Shown here one piece after another: positions 1 through 8,528 of a DNA stretch of 64,000 nucleotides; the stretch's first letter is position 1, and each line of letters starts with the position of its first letter. The notes beneath the pieces are model-generated. The model made no database searches and was not told the DNA's origin. It saw nothing but the letters and a program-made list of their open reading frames with translations. The DNA is from Candidatus Chloroploca mongolica. Lineage in GTDB: Bacteria > Chloroflexota > Chloroflexia > Chloroflexales > Chloroflexaceae. Location of the stretch: positions 244,832-308,831 of the forward strand of contig NZ_SIJK02000001.1 in the NCBI RefSeq assembly GCF_004762035.2, given 5' to 3'. The translations under genes were made by a program, and so were the position numbers.

Positions 1-493
1 CGTAGCCATCTTCAAGCATATGATATCGACCGTGCGCCCACTGGTAGAAATGCTGCCAATTCACCATGGGCTGTTCGCCATCAATATGCACCACAACGCC
101 CGCTTCGACCGCACGGCGTATCGCTCGGAGTTTTTCGACGAGGACCCCCCAGTTATTCGGGTATCCCATCGATGATCGCTCCTCATATAATGCATCAAGT
201 TCACGGATATATTCATCTGAAAGCGCGTAATCCTGCTTGGGAATGGAGATCTCGAGGCCACTTTTCGCCATGGCGAGCGCGAAATGCTCGTTGCTTTCAA
301 GCATGGTCGCGATAAATGCTTCTTCAAAACCAAAGAATGGGGTTGCCCACCCTTGTTGTTTTGCCCAGATGCGTAAGGCTTGCGCAGGCGGCCACGTGAT
401 GTGCATGTGGCCGTGACGATGCGCTGCCTGGGCAACATCCCGATCTTCCACGTTGGCCGCCCGGAGTGCCCAGTTCGGTAGCTCTTTGTTCAT
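1..493 (-). CDS. Hypothetical protein, cut by window edge
   Basis: An open frame reads leftwards from an ATG at 493 and runs off the window at position 1, giving the first 164 residues (start MNKELPNWALRAA, visible end HMLEDGY). No stop occurs in the frame. The protein is soluble-looking, rich in Trp, His and Glu, with no signal peptide or membrane segment. I do not recognise a family. Codon use looks like the neighbours, and the frame stays open across 493 bases, which supports it as a real gene. It starts immediately beside a tnpB remnant on the other strand. The shorter frame at 61-438 on the same strand is a shadow of it. Confidence 0.6.
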   Translation of the reverse strand, partial: MNKELPNWALRAANVEDRDVAQAAHRHGHMHITWPPAQALRIWAKQQGWATPFFGFEEAFIATMLESNEHFALAMAKSGLEISIPKQDYALSDEYIRELDALYEERSSMGYPNNWGVLVEKLRAIRRAVEAGVVVHIDGEQPMVNWQHFYQWAHGRYHMLEDGY

Positions 494-509
494 AGAATGC
501 TTTCCTTTA

Positions 510-550
510 GGCGCGGAAACCCAGGACGTTTACGCCTGGGTTTCCGCGCC
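510..550. repeat. Perfect 16-bp inverted repeat (hairpin)
   Basis: Arms at 510-525 and 535-550 (GGCGCGGAAACCCAGG and its complement) are separated by 9 bases. The hairpin lies just upstream of the leftward gene and at the broken 5' side of the tnpB remnant. It could be a leftover transposon-end hairpin or an attenuator or terminator; the sequence does not decide. Confidence 0.6.
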
Positions 551-561
551 CTGCTTTCGCC

Positions 562-929
562 CGCTTTCGCGCACGCTTACGATGCGCGCACCTACCGCCT
601 GATGAGCCTTGACCGCGTGAGTCTCAATACGCTGACCGGGCGTGTGGTTGGTCAGTTTGTCCTGGGCGAGTTTCAACGGCGTTACCTGTACGACACGAGT
701 TGGAAGGTGGGGGGCGCGGAACTGGTGCAGCGTGACGGGCAGTTCTCCCTGCACATTACGCAGACCAAAGCCAGTCCGAAGCCCGATGAGCCGACCGGCT
801 TCCTGGGGGTTGATTTCGGGATCGTCAACCTTGCCGCTGATAGTGATGGTGAGACGTAGAGCGGCGAGGATGTGAAGCGTAATGGTGCTGCGCCACCTTC
901 GGGTGGAGGAGCGAGCACAAGCCCAACAG
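562..929 (+). pseudogene. tnpB: tnpB (IS200/IS605-type) transposase fragment
   Basis: Residues from about 562 onwards match the middle of TnpB/Cas12f-like proteins: a TLTGRV segment, the QRRYL and DGQFSLH block, then GVDFGIVNLA, the RuvC-I motif with its catalytic Asp. The N-terminal third is missing. After SDGET an in-frame TAG (857-859) interrupts the usual SGEDV continuation, which is still readable after the stop. The RuvC-II, zinc-finger and RuvC-III parts are absent. No tnpA is nearby. This is a dead remnant of a mobile element; an open frame beginning at 497 reads through unrelated bases first. Confidence 0.75.
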
Positions 930-1070
930 CGTTAGCGTTGGGTATCTGACACCGCATTACCCCACCGCCATCCAATGCGGGGCGATGTGCGTTGTAGGGG
1001 CGCAGCAGCCCATGGCCCGCCCGTCGGCAACCGGCCCCTCTCATCGCTGCTGCGCCCACGGGATTGTCGA

Positions 1071-1170
1071 TGACGCAAAGGCGCAAAGGCGCAGAGAGAT
1101 CTGACGCAAAGGCGCAAAGGCGCAGAGAGATCTATTATACAGAACTTTGCGCCTTTGCGCCTTTGCGTCA
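1071..1170. repeat. Dispersed GCGCAAAG palindromic repeat, copy 1
   Basis: Two direct copies of a GACGCAAAGGCGCAAAGGCG-type unit are followed by its inverted complement ending in CTTTGCGTCA, so the segment can fold on itself. The same element recurs at least ten more times in this window. The preceding stretch 930-1070 carries no gene; a GGGCGCAGCAG / CTGCTGCGCCC inverted pair lies around 990-1060. Confidence 0.8.
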
Positions 1171-1191
1171 AAAACCGGGCTTCCGGTCGTG

Positions 1192-1220
1192 TTGCGGACA
1201 ACAACACGGCATGGTATACT
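1192..1220 (+). promoter_or_regulatory. Promoter of tRNA-Leu
   Basis: TTGCGG (1192-1197) and TATACT (1215-1220) are separated by exactly 17 bases. The -10 is preceded by TG plus one base (extended -10). The mature tRNA begins 15 bases after the -10. Good match to a housekeeping-sigma promoter. Confidence 0.75.
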
Positions 1221-1235
1221 CACCCCGATATTCAT

Positions 1236-1320
1236 GGGGACGTGGCGGAATTGGCAGACGCGCATGACTTAGGATCATGTGCCGCAAGGCGTGCGGGTTC
1301 AACTCCCGCTGTCCCCACCA
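1236..1320 (+). tRNA. tRNA-Leu (anticodon UAG)
   Basis: An 85-nt class II tRNA. The acceptor arm GGGGACG pairs with TGTCCCC (one G-U pair), followed by discriminator A and an encoded CCA end. The anticodon loop CTTAGGA gives anticodon TAG at 1270-1272, reading CUA leucine codons. The long variable arm (GCCGCAAGGCGT) is typical of tRNA-Leu. The T arm GCGGGTTCAACTCCCGC is complete. Confidence 0.95.
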
Positions 1321-1442
1321 TAACAAACCTGGGCCACTGCGCCTCTGGGGTGGCTTGCAAATGTTGATCGTGGGGCGAAGGAGGGTTGCAGGCAAGCCAG
1401 GTGCAACCCTCCTTCGCCCATCACTATCTCAGGTGCAATCAC

Positions 1443-2396
1443 ATGACGATTCTTGTCACCGGCGGGGCCGGTTTCATCGGGAGCCACGTGGTCGATGCGT
1501 TGTTGCAACGTGGTGAGCAGGTTGTCTGTCTCGATAATTTTGTGCCCTACTACGATCCCGCTCGCAAGCGCCACAATCTGCAGTGGGCGAGTCAACAGCC
1601 TAACTTTACCCTGGTCGAAGCCGATCTCCGTGATGCAACGGCGCTCGCGGCGCTCTTTGCGCGCTATGCGCCCTCGCGGATCATCCATTTGGCCGCCCTC
1701 CCTGGGCCACGCCCTTCGATTGAAAATCCGCCCCTTTACGAGCAGGTCAATGTCGGGGGAACGGTCAATCTGTTGCAACTTGCGTGTCGCTACGAGGTCA
1801 AGAATCTTGTGCTCGCGTCAACCTCGTCGGTCTATGGCAAGACCGAGAAGATCCCGTTTGTCGAGAGCGATGCAACCGATCGTCCGCTTTCGCCTTATGC
1901 GGCAACGAAAAAAGCCGCCGAGGTGCTGGCCTATACGTTCCACAGCCTCTATGGGTTGCCGGTCTCGGTTGTGCGCTTTTTTACCGTGTATGGGCCGCGG
2001 GGTCGGCCCGATATGACGCCCTATCTCTTTGTCGAGAAGATGGTGCGCCAGCAACCCTTTGTGCTCTTCAACGGGGGGGTGCAACTCTTTCGCGATTATA
2101 CGTATATTGATGATATCGTTGGCGGCATCCTGGCCGCGCTCGACCGGCCGCATCCCTACGAGATTTTCAATCTCGGCAATGCGAGTCCCGTCGAGATGCA
2201 GCAGTTTGTGCGCTTGCTCGAAACAATTACTGGCCTGCAGGCGCAGATCGAGGTGCGCCCGTTGCCCGCGACCGAGCCGCCCCTGACCTTTGCCGACACG
2301 AGCAAGGCCGCTCGCCTGCTTGGCTATGCCAGTAGCACGAGCGTAGAGACTGGACTCGAACGCTTTTGGCACTGGTATCGCGAGGTTATCCTCTAG
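1443..2396 (+). CDS. NAD-dependent sugar-nucleotide epimerase/dehydratase
   Basis: A 317-residue extended short-chain dehydrogenase/reductase. The N-terminal TGGAGFIGSH motif is the NAD-binding GxxGxxG. The STSSVYG segment and the YAATK motif (catalytic Tyr and Lys) follow near residue 150. The DNFVPYYDPARKR stretch after the second beta strand resembles UDP-glucuronate 4-epimerases and related CapI-type enzymes, so the likely substrate is a UDP-sugar, made for cell-surface polysaccharide. The ATG at 1443 is chosen because the NAD motif sits immediately behind it; a longer frame from 1386 adds residues with no family match. A second epimerase follows downstream, separated by one palindromic repeat. 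Exact substrate not assignable. Confidence 0.85.
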   Translation: MTILVTGGAGFIGSHVVDALLQRGEQVVCLDNFVPYYDPARKRHNLQWASQQPNFTLVEADLRDATALAALFARYAPSRIIHLAALPGPRPSIENPPLYEQVNVGGTVNLLQLACRYEVKNLVLASTSSVYGKTEKIPFVESDATDRPLSPYAATKKAAEVLAYTFHSLYGLPVSVVRFFTVYGPRGRPDMTPYLFVEKMVRQQPFVLFNGGVQLFRDYTYIDDIVGGILAALDRPHPYEIFNLGNASPVEMQQFVRLLETITGLQAQIEVRPLPATEPPLTFADTSKAARLLGYASSTSVETGLERFWHWYREVIL

Positions 2397-2399
2397 GAA

Positions 2400-2505
2400 C
2401 AATACCTTGCAAAGAAGGCGATTGTTTTGACGCAAAGGCGCAAAGTTTTTAGCGTACGTGAGCGAACCCTTCGCGCCTTCGCGTGAGCTTATTTGAAAAG
2501 TATTG
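2400..2505. repeat. Dispersed GCGCAAAG palindromic repeat, copy 2
   Basis: Complete copy with terminal inverted repeats: CAATACCTTGCAAAGAAG at the left and CTTATTTGAAAAGTATTG at the right, with the GACGCAAAGGCGCAAAG core facing TTCGCGCCTTCGCGTGAGC. It fills the gap between two epimerase genes. MITE-like architecture. Confidence 0.8.
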
Positions 2506-2521
2506 CCTTTAGGAAGGCTCT

Positions 2522-3445
2522 ATGCAGATCTTCGTTACTGGCGGGGCCGGTTTCATTGGCTCGCATCTTGTCAAGCTCCTTGTCCAGCAAGGCCATACGG
2601 TGCATGTCTTTGACGATCTGAGCAGTGGTCGTCGCGAGCGGATCAGTGGGTATGGCGAGGCAGTCCAGTTTACGCGAGGCGATGTCTGTGATGCCGAGGC
2701 GGTCGCAGCGGCGATGCACAGGGCCGACCTGGTTTTCCACCTCGCCGCGATGGTCTCGGTGGTCGAGTCGGTCGAACATCCGCCCCAGGCCTATGCGACC
2801 AATGTGCTGGGAACAGTGCATGTGCTCGAAGCGGCCCGTCGTCACGGGGTGCAACGGGTCGTGCAGGCTTCGACCTGTGCCGTCTATGGCAATACCGAGC
2901 AGTTGCCGGTGAGCGAGCAAACCCCGGTGCAACCGCTCTCACCGTATGCCAGTACCAAGCTCGCCGCCGAACAGGCCGGTCAGTTGTACCACCATCTCTA
3001 TGGGCTAGCGACCGTCGCGCTACGCTTTTTCAATGTCTATGGGCCGGGGCAAGATCCGGCCTCACCCTATGCGGCCGTGGTGCCCCGCTTTGTCGCTGCG
3101 CTTCGGGCTGGCGAGCAGCCACGTATCTTTGGCGACGGTTTGCAATCACGCGATTTCGTTTTTGTCGGCGATATCGTACAGGCGCTGTGGACAGCGGCAC
3201 GCAGTGATCATGTGGCCGGGGGCGTCTTCAATGTTGGCACCGGACGCCAGGCGAGTGTCGGCGAACTGGCTGCCTTGATTGGCGCTGCCTTGCAGGTCAA
3301 GGTCGAGCCGATCTTTTTGCCCCCACGTGCCGGCGAAGTGCGCCACTCGCGGGCCGATGTGACGCTCTTCGCGGAACGCACGGGCTACCATGCGACCACG
3401 ACGCTGGCCGAGGGCCTCAACGCAACAGTCGCTGCAATGCTTTGA
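2522..3445 (+). CDS. NAD-dependent epimerase (UDP-glucose 4-epimerase-like)
   Basis: A 307-residue short-chain dehydrogenase/reductase of the extended class. It starts MQIFVTGGAGFIGSHL with the NAD motif at residues 7-13. The ASTCAVYG and YASTK motifs give the catalytic Ser/Thr, Tyr and Lys. FDDLSSGRRE is typical of GalE-like UDP-hexose epimerases. An AGGAAGG ribosome site lies 5 bases before the ATG. It resembles the upstream epimerase but is not a close copy. Probable role is nucleotide-sugar interconversion for surface glycans. Its last 29 bases overlap the end of the convergent gene on the other strand. Confidence 0.85.
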   Translation: MQIFVTGGAGFIGSHLVKLLVQQGHTVHVFDDLSSGRRERISGYGEAVQFTRGDVCDAEAVAAAMHRADLVFHLAAMVSVVESVEHPPQAYATNVLGTVHVLEAARRHGVQRVVQASTCAVYGNTEQLPVSEQTPVQPLSPYASTKLAAEQAGQLYHHLYGLATVALRFFNVYGPGQDPASPYAAVVPRFVAALRAGEQPRIFGDGLQSRDFVFVGDIVQALWTAARSDHVAGGVFNVGTGRQASVGELAALIGAALQVKVEPIFLPPRAGEVRHSRADVTLFAERTGYHATTTLAEGLNATVAAML

Positions 3446-4220
3446 TCGGCAAGGGTAGCGGCATCATCACGATGGCGCGGTTGAAGCCGAGGTTCGCCCA
3501 GGTTTCGAGCGTTGCGTCCGGTGCTTCAGCCAGATCATGCCAGTGGGCATGGATCGACAGATCAAAGTCAGCCCGATTGCGCCCAACGTCGGCCAGCGTT
3601 GCCTCGAGGATCGCCAGTAACTGCGGAAATCGGTCGCGGAAGCGCCATTCCACATTGAACCCGCCCGCGTACCGTGCGGCCAGGCGGGTCAACGCTGGGC
3701 TGCGTCCGCCCACAATAATGCGCGGCGGCGTATCGAGCCGGGGCGACGCAATCGCGCCCTTCAATTGATAGTGTTGCCCCGCAAAATCCACCGGCTCGCC
3801 CGTCCAGAGCGCCGGAATGATCTGGAGGGCCTCTTCGAGGCGGCCCGTCCGGGTGGCACGATCACCCTGGTCAATGCCAAAAGAGATCTGCTCAGCGGCA
3901 AGCCCGCCGGCACCGAGGCCGAGTTCCAGGCGACCATCGGCGAGCTCGTGCAACGTCGCGGCAACCTTCGCCAGTCGCGCCGGGTGGCGGTTGGTATTAT
4001 TGGCGACCAGCGGCCCGAGGCGAATCGAGCGCGTTGCTTCAGCCAGCCCGGCGAGCGTCGTCCAGCCCTCGAGTACCGCCTCACGCGGATCATTCCACGA
4101 CACATAGTGATCCCAGACCCAAAGCGAATCGCAGCCAAGCGACTCGGCGGCCAGGGCTGCCGAACGGAGTTCTACGTACCGCACACCAAACGTGGGAAGA
4201 CAAAGGCCCAGGGGTAACAT
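3417..4220 (-). CDS. LLM-class (F420/flavin-dependent) oxidoreductase
   Basis: A 267-residue protein of the bacterial luciferase-like monooxygenase fold: LPLGLCLPTFG at the start, SLWVWDHY near residue 35, LGPLVANNTNRHPARLAKVAATL, then LGLGAGG and PRIIVGGRSP. These are the signature strands of F420-dependent members common in Chloroflexota and Actinobacteria. Substrate unknown. The ATG at 4220 is preceded by AGGAG at a spacing of about 6, which is better than the upstream ATG of the longer frame. The 3' end overlaps the convergent epimerase gene by 29 bases. Confidence 0.85.
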   Translation of the reverse strand: MLPLGLCLPTFGVRYVELRSAALAAESLGCDSLWVWDHYVSWNDPREAVLEGWTTLAGLAEATRSIRLGPLVANNTNRHPARLAKVAATLHELADGRLELGLGAGGLAAEQISFGIDQGDRATRTGRLEEALQIIPALWTGEPVDFAGQHYQLKGAIASPRLDTPPRIIVGGRSPALTRLAARYAGGFNVEWRFRDRFPQLLAILEATLADVGRNRADFDLSIHAHWHDLAEAPDATLETWANLGFNRAIVMMPLPLPIKALQRLLR

Positions 4221-4245
4221 ATGCGCTCCTTGCATACGTGTATGT

Positions 4246-4253
4246 GTTATACT
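4246..4253 (+). promoter_or_regulatory. Extended -10 promoter, cyclophilin gene
   Basis: TGTTATACT (TG, one base, TATACT at 4248-4253) lies about 80 bases upstream of the cyclophilin start. No good -35 is visible at 17 bases. The complementary strand reads TATAAC at nearly the same place, so divergent promoters may overlap here. Confidence 0.35.
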
Positions 4254-4333
4254 CATCAATGCTGTGCTGCGTCTAGCAGCAACGGTGCTCTCGCATCCAG
4301 TGAAAGGTAATCGAAGGTAATCAAGGAAACTTT

Positions 4334-5059
4334 ATGAGTCAGTCACGTTCCAAAAATCCTGCCCCTCAACGGCCGGCGAATCCCATGCCCGGTGTCTTCT
4401 CGGCAGTCATTGTGGTTCTTGTCCTCATTCTTGTTGGCGCGGTTCTGCTCAACCGTTCTGGTGGGGGAAGCGCCTCGGTCGCACCAACGGCTGAACCCTC
4501 AGTTCCTGGCGAGACCCAGGCAACCCTGCCAACGGCTACCACCTACACCTTTAGTGCGCCGCCACCCTTGACCATCGATCCTGCCGGCAATTACCTGGCG
4601 ACGATCATTACGCCACGTGGTGCGATTATCGTTGAACTCTTGCCCGACATTGCCCCGCAAACCGTCAATAACTTTGTCTTTCTGGCCCGCAACGACTTCT
4701 ATAATGGGCTGACCTGGCACCGCGTATTGCCTAGTTTTATGGCCCAAGGTGGCGACCCCTCGGGTGATGGGACAGGTGGCCCAGGGTATAGCATTCCCGG
4801 CGAATTCACCGATCAGATCCTCTTTGATCAACCCGGCCTCCTCGCGATGGCCCGTTCAGCCGATCCGGATAGTGCTGGCTCGCAGTTCTTTATCACGACC
4901 GGTGCTGCGCCACACCTTAATAGCCAGTATACAATCTTTGGGCGCGTCATTGAAGGCCAAGAGATCGTCAATGGCATTCCGCTCCGTGACCCTCAGAACC
5001 CCGCCGACCTCAGCCGTCCCGGTGAGATGATCCTCGGGATAACGATTAGCGAAGAGTGA
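4334..5059 (+). CDS. Membrane-anchored cyclophilin peptidyl-prolyl isomerase
   Basis: 241 residues. A short basic N-terminus is followed by one hydrophobic segment (about residues 20-40), then a Ser/Pro/Thr-rich linker, then a cyclophilin domain from about residue 90. Domain marks are TPRGAIIVELLPDIAPQTVNNFVFLA split across strands, WHRVLPSFMAQGGDP (the active-site FHRV/QGG region) and SAGSQFFIT. The enzyme isomerises Xaa-Pro bonds, here probably outside the membrane, helping exported proteins fold. A small gene begins 4 bases after its stop, so the two are probably cotranscribed. Confidence 0.9.
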   Translation: MSQSRSKNPAPQRPANPMPGVFSAVIVVLVLILVGAVLLNRSGGGSASVAPTAEPSVPGETQATLPTATTYTFSAPPPLTIDPAGNYLATIITPRGAIIVELLPDIAPQTVNNFVFLARNDFYNGLTWHRVLPSFMAQGGDPSGDGTGGPGYSIPGEFTDQILFDQPGLLAMARSADPDSAGSQFFITTGAAPHLNSQYTIFGRVIEGQEIVNGIPLRDPQNPADLSRPGEMILGITISEE

Positions 5060-5063
5060 GCCG

Positions 5064-5354
5064 ATGCTCCCGATCCCTCCGTTAATAACGATCAGTGTCT
5101 TTCGCCGCAACTATGGGCTGCGGTATACGGATTTGCCCGTGGATCACCGTGACGAACACGACGTGCTCATTGATTGCACCGGCAACTATACCCGACCCAC
5201 GCATTATGATCTCCGCCCTGGTGATCTCGTGCGCTGGAAACATGAAGAACGTTTTATGGAAGCCGTCATTCAAGCCGTCTCTCGTGAGCCTGAAGCAGTG
5301 CGGGTGAGTCTCACGGGGGCGCACCTGTTGCCCGAGGATTTCTTTCCGTATTAG
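5064..5354 (+). CDS. Small hypothetical protein
   Basis: 96 residues, beginning MLPIPPLITISVFRRNYG and ending EDFFPY. Rich in charged residues (RPGDLVRWKHEERFMEAVIQ), with no signal or membrane span. It starts 4 bases after the cyclophilin stop and is surely in the same transcript. No family recognised. The compact beta-rich look could suit a small domain binding or modifying partner proteins, but that is a guess. Confidence 0.6.
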   Translation: MLPIPPLITISVFRRNYGLRYTDLPVDHRDEHDVLIDCTGNYTRPTHYDLRPGDLVRWKHEERFMEAVIQAVSREPEAVRVSLTGAHLLPEDFFPY

Positions 5355-5418
5355 CTTGTTTCATCAGCACAATACCCGGTTGAGCACATAGTCTAGATAT
5401 CTTGCGGGAGGTAGGAGC

Positions 5419-6135
5419 TTGCAGCGCACGTATCATCGTTGGCACAGCCCGTCGCTTGGGCGTGAGATGGAACTGGTCGTGTTTGGGCATAGTGGGGCAC
5501 CGGTCATTGTCTTTCCGACCTCACACGGGCGTTTCTATGAGTTCGAAGATCGTCAGATGGTCGCTGCGCTTGAGTATCAGATCAACTCGGGTTGGTTTCA
5601 ACTCTTCTGTGTTGATAGTGTTTTTGGGGAGAGTTGGTACAATTATGCGGTTGATACTGATGCGCGGATGTGGCGCGAAGAGCAGTACGAACACTATTTG
5701 TTGACCGAGTTGCTACCGTTGATTCGTGCACTGAATCCGAATCATTTCTTGATCGCCACCGGCTGTTCGTTTGGGGCGACCGAGGCCGTCATTTTTGCCC
5801 TGCGTCACCCTGGCGTGGTCAATCGCGTCATTGGCATGAGTGGTCTCTATGACCTGCGTCGCTTCTTTAGCCACTATACCCAGGGCCTCTATTTTCATAA
5901 TCCGGTTGATTTTGTGCCGAATATCGGTGATGCCTGGACACTCGATCGCCTGCGCTCGACCGAGATCATCCTGGTGACTGGGCGCGACGACCCCAATGCC
6001 TGGTCGAACGAATTGCTCTCAAGGCAACTCTGGGAGCGCGGCATCGGCAATGCGCTCCGGCTCTGGGATGGCTGGTGCCACGACTGGCCCTATTGGATGC
6101 AGATGATCAATCGGTATATTGGTGGTCATCCCTAA
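5419..6135 (+). CDS. Alpha/beta-hydrolase, esterase-like
   Basis: 238 residues. A TTG start is chosen because GGAGGTAGGAG lies just in front. The nucleophile elbow is GCSFG around residue 117 (catalytic Ser). The Asp is likely in GRDDPN and the His in CHDWPYW near the C-terminus. The opening (GREMELVVFGHSGAPVIVFP) fits the uncharacterised esterase group related to COG4947. No signal peptide, so cytoplasmic. It precedes the ygeY-like gene by only 10 bases and may be cotranscribed with the purine-type cluster. Confidence 0.8.
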   Translation: MQRTYHRWHSPSLGREMELVVFGHSGAPVIVFPTSHGRFYEFEDRQMVAALEYQINSGWFQLFCVDSVFGESWYNYAVDTDARMWREEQYEHYLLTELLPLIRALNPNHFLIATGCSFGATEAVIFALRHPGVVNRVIGMSGLYDLRRFFSHYTQGLYFHNPVDFVPNIGDAWTLDRLRSTEIILVTGRDDPNAWSNELLSRQLWERGIGNALRLWDGWCHDWPYWMQMINRYIGGHP

Positions 6136-6145
6136 AGGAACGCCT

Positions 6146-7354
6146 ATGCCTTCCCCTTCCCAACTCGCACAACTGCAAGCCGCAGTTACGGCACGACGCG
6201 AGACGTTGATCGGTTTTTTACGTGAACTCTGTGCGATCCCAAGCATGGAGAGCCAGCTTGGGCCAGTCGGCGAGCGGGTGGCCGCTGAAATGCGCGCCCT
6301 CGGCTTCGCAGACGTGCGTTTTGATGTGATGGGCAACATCCTCGGGCGCATGGGGCACGGGCCAACCGTGATTGTCTATGATAGCCACCTTGATACGGTT
6401 GGTATCGGCGACCCGAATGCATGGCAATGGGATCCTTTTGAGGGCAAGATCGAGGACGGCGTGCTCTATGCACGCGGGGCCTGCGACGAGAAGGGTTCGA
6501 CCCCTGGGATGATCTATGGCATTGCCCTGGGGGTGGAACTCGGCCTTATTGATCCTGACCGCTTTACCATGTACTACTTTGGCAACATGGAAGAGTGGTG
6601 CGACGGCATTGCCCCCAATAGCTTTGTCGAAGTTGACCCCAAGATCCGCCCTGATTTTGTTGTCATCGGCGAGCCAACCTGTATGCAGGTCTACCGCGGC
6701 CACAAAGGGCGACTCGAACTAAAGATCACCGCCCGCGGCAAGAGCGCCCACGCTGCCTTGAACCACCTTGGCGACAACGCGATTTACAAATTGCTCCCGA
6801 TCATCCAGGCGATCAGCACGCTCGAACCTGCACTGGGCGATCATCCCTTCCTCGGGCACGGCAAAATCACCGTCAGTGACATGCACGTCAAAACCCCTTC
6901 GCTCAACGCCGTCCCCGACGAAGCCACGATCTTCATTGACCGTCGTATGACGTTTGGCGAAACCAAAACGATGGTCGTGGCGCAACTCGAAGCGCTGATC
7001 CCTGCCGAGCAGCGCGACAGCATCGTCATCGAAGAACTCTTCTATGACGAGCCGAGCTACACCGGTTTTGTTTTTCCCGTCGACAAATATTTCCCGGCGT
7101 GGGCGATCGAAGAAGAACATCCCCTGGTGCAGGCTGGCCTGCACGCCCGCGAGGCCATCGGGTTGCCCGCCGCACCGGCAGGCAAATGGAACTTTAGCAC
7201 CAACGGCATCTACTGGGCGGGCAAGGCCGGTATTCCCTCGATCGGCTTTGGCCCTGGTGACGAAGTTACGGCCCATACCACCAACGATAGCGTCAGCCTC
7301 GACGAAGTGGTTCAGGCAACTGCCTTTTATGCCTTATTGCCGGCCTTGCTCTAA
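6146..7354 (+). CDS. ygeY: YgeY-family M20 hydrolase/peptidase
   Basis: 402 residues of the M20/M28 zinc-dependent amidohydrolase fold. DSHLDTV (metal ligands His and Asp), ACDEKGSTPG and the MEEW Glu pair provide the metal site; the dimerisation domain with RGKSAHAALNHLGDNA follows in the middle. The wording of these motifs matches the YgeY group linked to selenium/purine metabolism clusters. The ATG at 6146 has AAAGGA in front. The next complete gene is ygeW, as in the E. coli ygeWXY cluster, although ygeX (diaminopropionate ammonia-lyase) is missing here. Its exact substrate is not known from sequence. Confidence 0.85.
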   Translation: MPSPSQLAQLQAAVTARRETLIGFLRELCAIPSMESQLGPVGERVAAEMRALGFADVRFDVMGNILGRMGHGPTVIVYDSHLDTVGIGDPNAWQWDPFEGKIEDGVLYARGACDEKGSTPGMIYGIALGVELGLIDPDRFTMYYFGNMEEWCDGIAPNSFVEVDPKIRPDFVVIGEPTCMQVYRGHKGRLELKITARGKSAHAALNHLGDNAIYKLLPIIQAISTLEPALGDHPFLGHGKITVSDMHVKTPSLNAVPDEATIFIDRRMTFGETKTMVVAQLEALIPAEQRDSIVIEELFYDEPSYTGFVFPVDKYFPAWAIEEEHPLVQAGLHAREAIGLPAAPAGKWNFSTNGIYWAGKAGIPSIGFGPGDEVTAHTTNDSVSLDEVVQATAFYALLPALL

Positions 7355-7357
7355 GAC

Positions 7358-7486
7358 CAATACCTTGCACATAAGGTTGACCCGTGTTGACGCAAAGACG
7401 CGAAGGCGCGAAGGTTTGATGTATCTGGATGCACAGCTTTGCGCCTTTGCGTCTTTGCGTCAACCAATCAGTTTTGTTTGCAAGGC
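7358..7486. repeat. Dispersed GCGCAAAG palindromic repeat, copy 3
   Basis: Begins CAATACCTTGCACATAAGG, with core TTGACGCAAAGACGCGAAGG and its complement CTTTGCGTCTTTGCGTCAA. It separates ygeY from ygeW. Confidence 0.75.
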
Positions 7487-7534
7487 CCCACCGTTGGGAG
7501 GGGGGGAGTAGCAGATCCAGGAGAATGACAAGCA

Positions 7535-8512
7535 ATGCAAACGAACCTACGCGGACGCGACCTCATCACGACTCAGGAATGGACGAAAGACGAAATTGAT
7601 ACGATCATCGAGCTGGCGATGGATCTCAAGCGTGCCCGGGCCGTCGGGCGCGAGCATAGCTACCTGCGCGACAAAGTGCTTGGCATGCTCTTCTTCTTTA
7701 GCAGCACGCGGACCCGAGCGAGTTTCGAGGCGGGCATTGCCCAACTCGGCGGCCACGGGGCCTTCATTGATAGCGTCACAACGCAGATCAGCCACGGCGA
7801 TACGGCCCGTGAAATCGGCGAGATCTATGGGCGCTACTTCGATGGCATTGCGATTCGCCAGTGTGACTGGGGCGTCGGCAATGCCTATATCCGTGAGGTC
7901 GCCGCGGCGAGTCGGGTTCCTGTCTTGAATATGCAGTGCGATATCTACCACCCCTTTCAGATCCTGGCCGATCTGCTGACGATCATCGAGAAAAAAGGCG
8001 ATCCACGCGGCAAGACGATTGCCGTCAGTTGGGCCTACGCCAGTAGCTACCAGAAGCCGCTCAGCGTGCCCCAGGATCTCATCCTGCTGATGGGCCGGTA
8101 TGGGATGAATGTGCGCCTTGTGCATCCGCCTGAGTATGCGCTCATGCCTGAGATTGTCGACCAGGCCCGCGAAAATGCGCGACGGGCTGGCGGAAGCTTC
8201 CAAATCATGGACAATATGGATGATGGCTTTGCCGGGGCCGATATTGTCTACCCGAAGAGCTGGGGGTGTTGGCTGACGACCGAAGATACTGCGGCCAGTG
8301 CGGCGATTGGACACAAGTATACCAACTGGATCGCCGACGAACGACGGATGGCGCTCGCCCAATCCGATGCGATCTATATGCACTGCCTCCCCGCCGACCG
8401 CAATATCGAAGTCACCGATGCGGTACTTGATGGGCCACAATCGGTTGTGTATGATGAGGCTGAAAATCGCCTGCATGTGCAGAAAGCCGTGATGGCCCTG
8501 ACAATGCGCTAG
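7535..8512 (+). CDS. ygeW: YgeW-family knotted carbamoyltransferase
   Basis: 325 residues of the aspartate/ornithine carbamoyltransferase fold. Carbamoyl-phosphate site motifs are present: SSTRTRASFE near residue 57, HPFQ near residue 144 and MHCLPADR near residue 285. A long loop and the KSWGCWLTTED stretch differ from OTCase/ATCase and fit the YgeW group, whose amino substrate is uncertain. It is shorter than the E. coli member (about 396 residues). AGGAGAATGACAAGC precedes the ATG. It is followed after 16 bases by a dihydroorotate-dehydrogenase-like gene. No carbamate kinase gene is in the window. Confidence 0.88.
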   Translation: MQTNLRGRDLITTQEWTKDEIDTIIELAMDLKRARAVGREHSYLRDKVLGMLFFFSSTRTRASFEAGIAQLGGHGAFIDSVTTQISHGDTAREIGEIYGRYFDGIAIRQCDWGVGNAYIREVAAASRVPVLNMQCDIYHPFQILADLLTIIEKKGDPRGKTIAVSWAYASSYQKPLSVPQDLILLMGRYGMNVRLVHPPEYALMPEIVDQARENARRAGGSFQIMDNMDDGFAGADIVYPKSWGCWLTTEDTAASAAIGHKYTNWIADERRMALAQSDAIYMHCLPADRNIEVTDAVLDGPQSVVYDEAENRLHVQKAVMALTMR

Positions 8513-8528
8513 ACGAAGGGATCTCGTT

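Noticed and set aside
61..438. Open frame of 125 residues on the minus strand
   Set aside because: Lies inside the longer, edge-cut frame 1-493 in a different phase and has no family match.
1071..1170. GCGCAAAG repeats as CRISPR or tRNA-linked signal
   Set aside because: Copies are inverted, dispersed at many gene ends and lack spacer structure.
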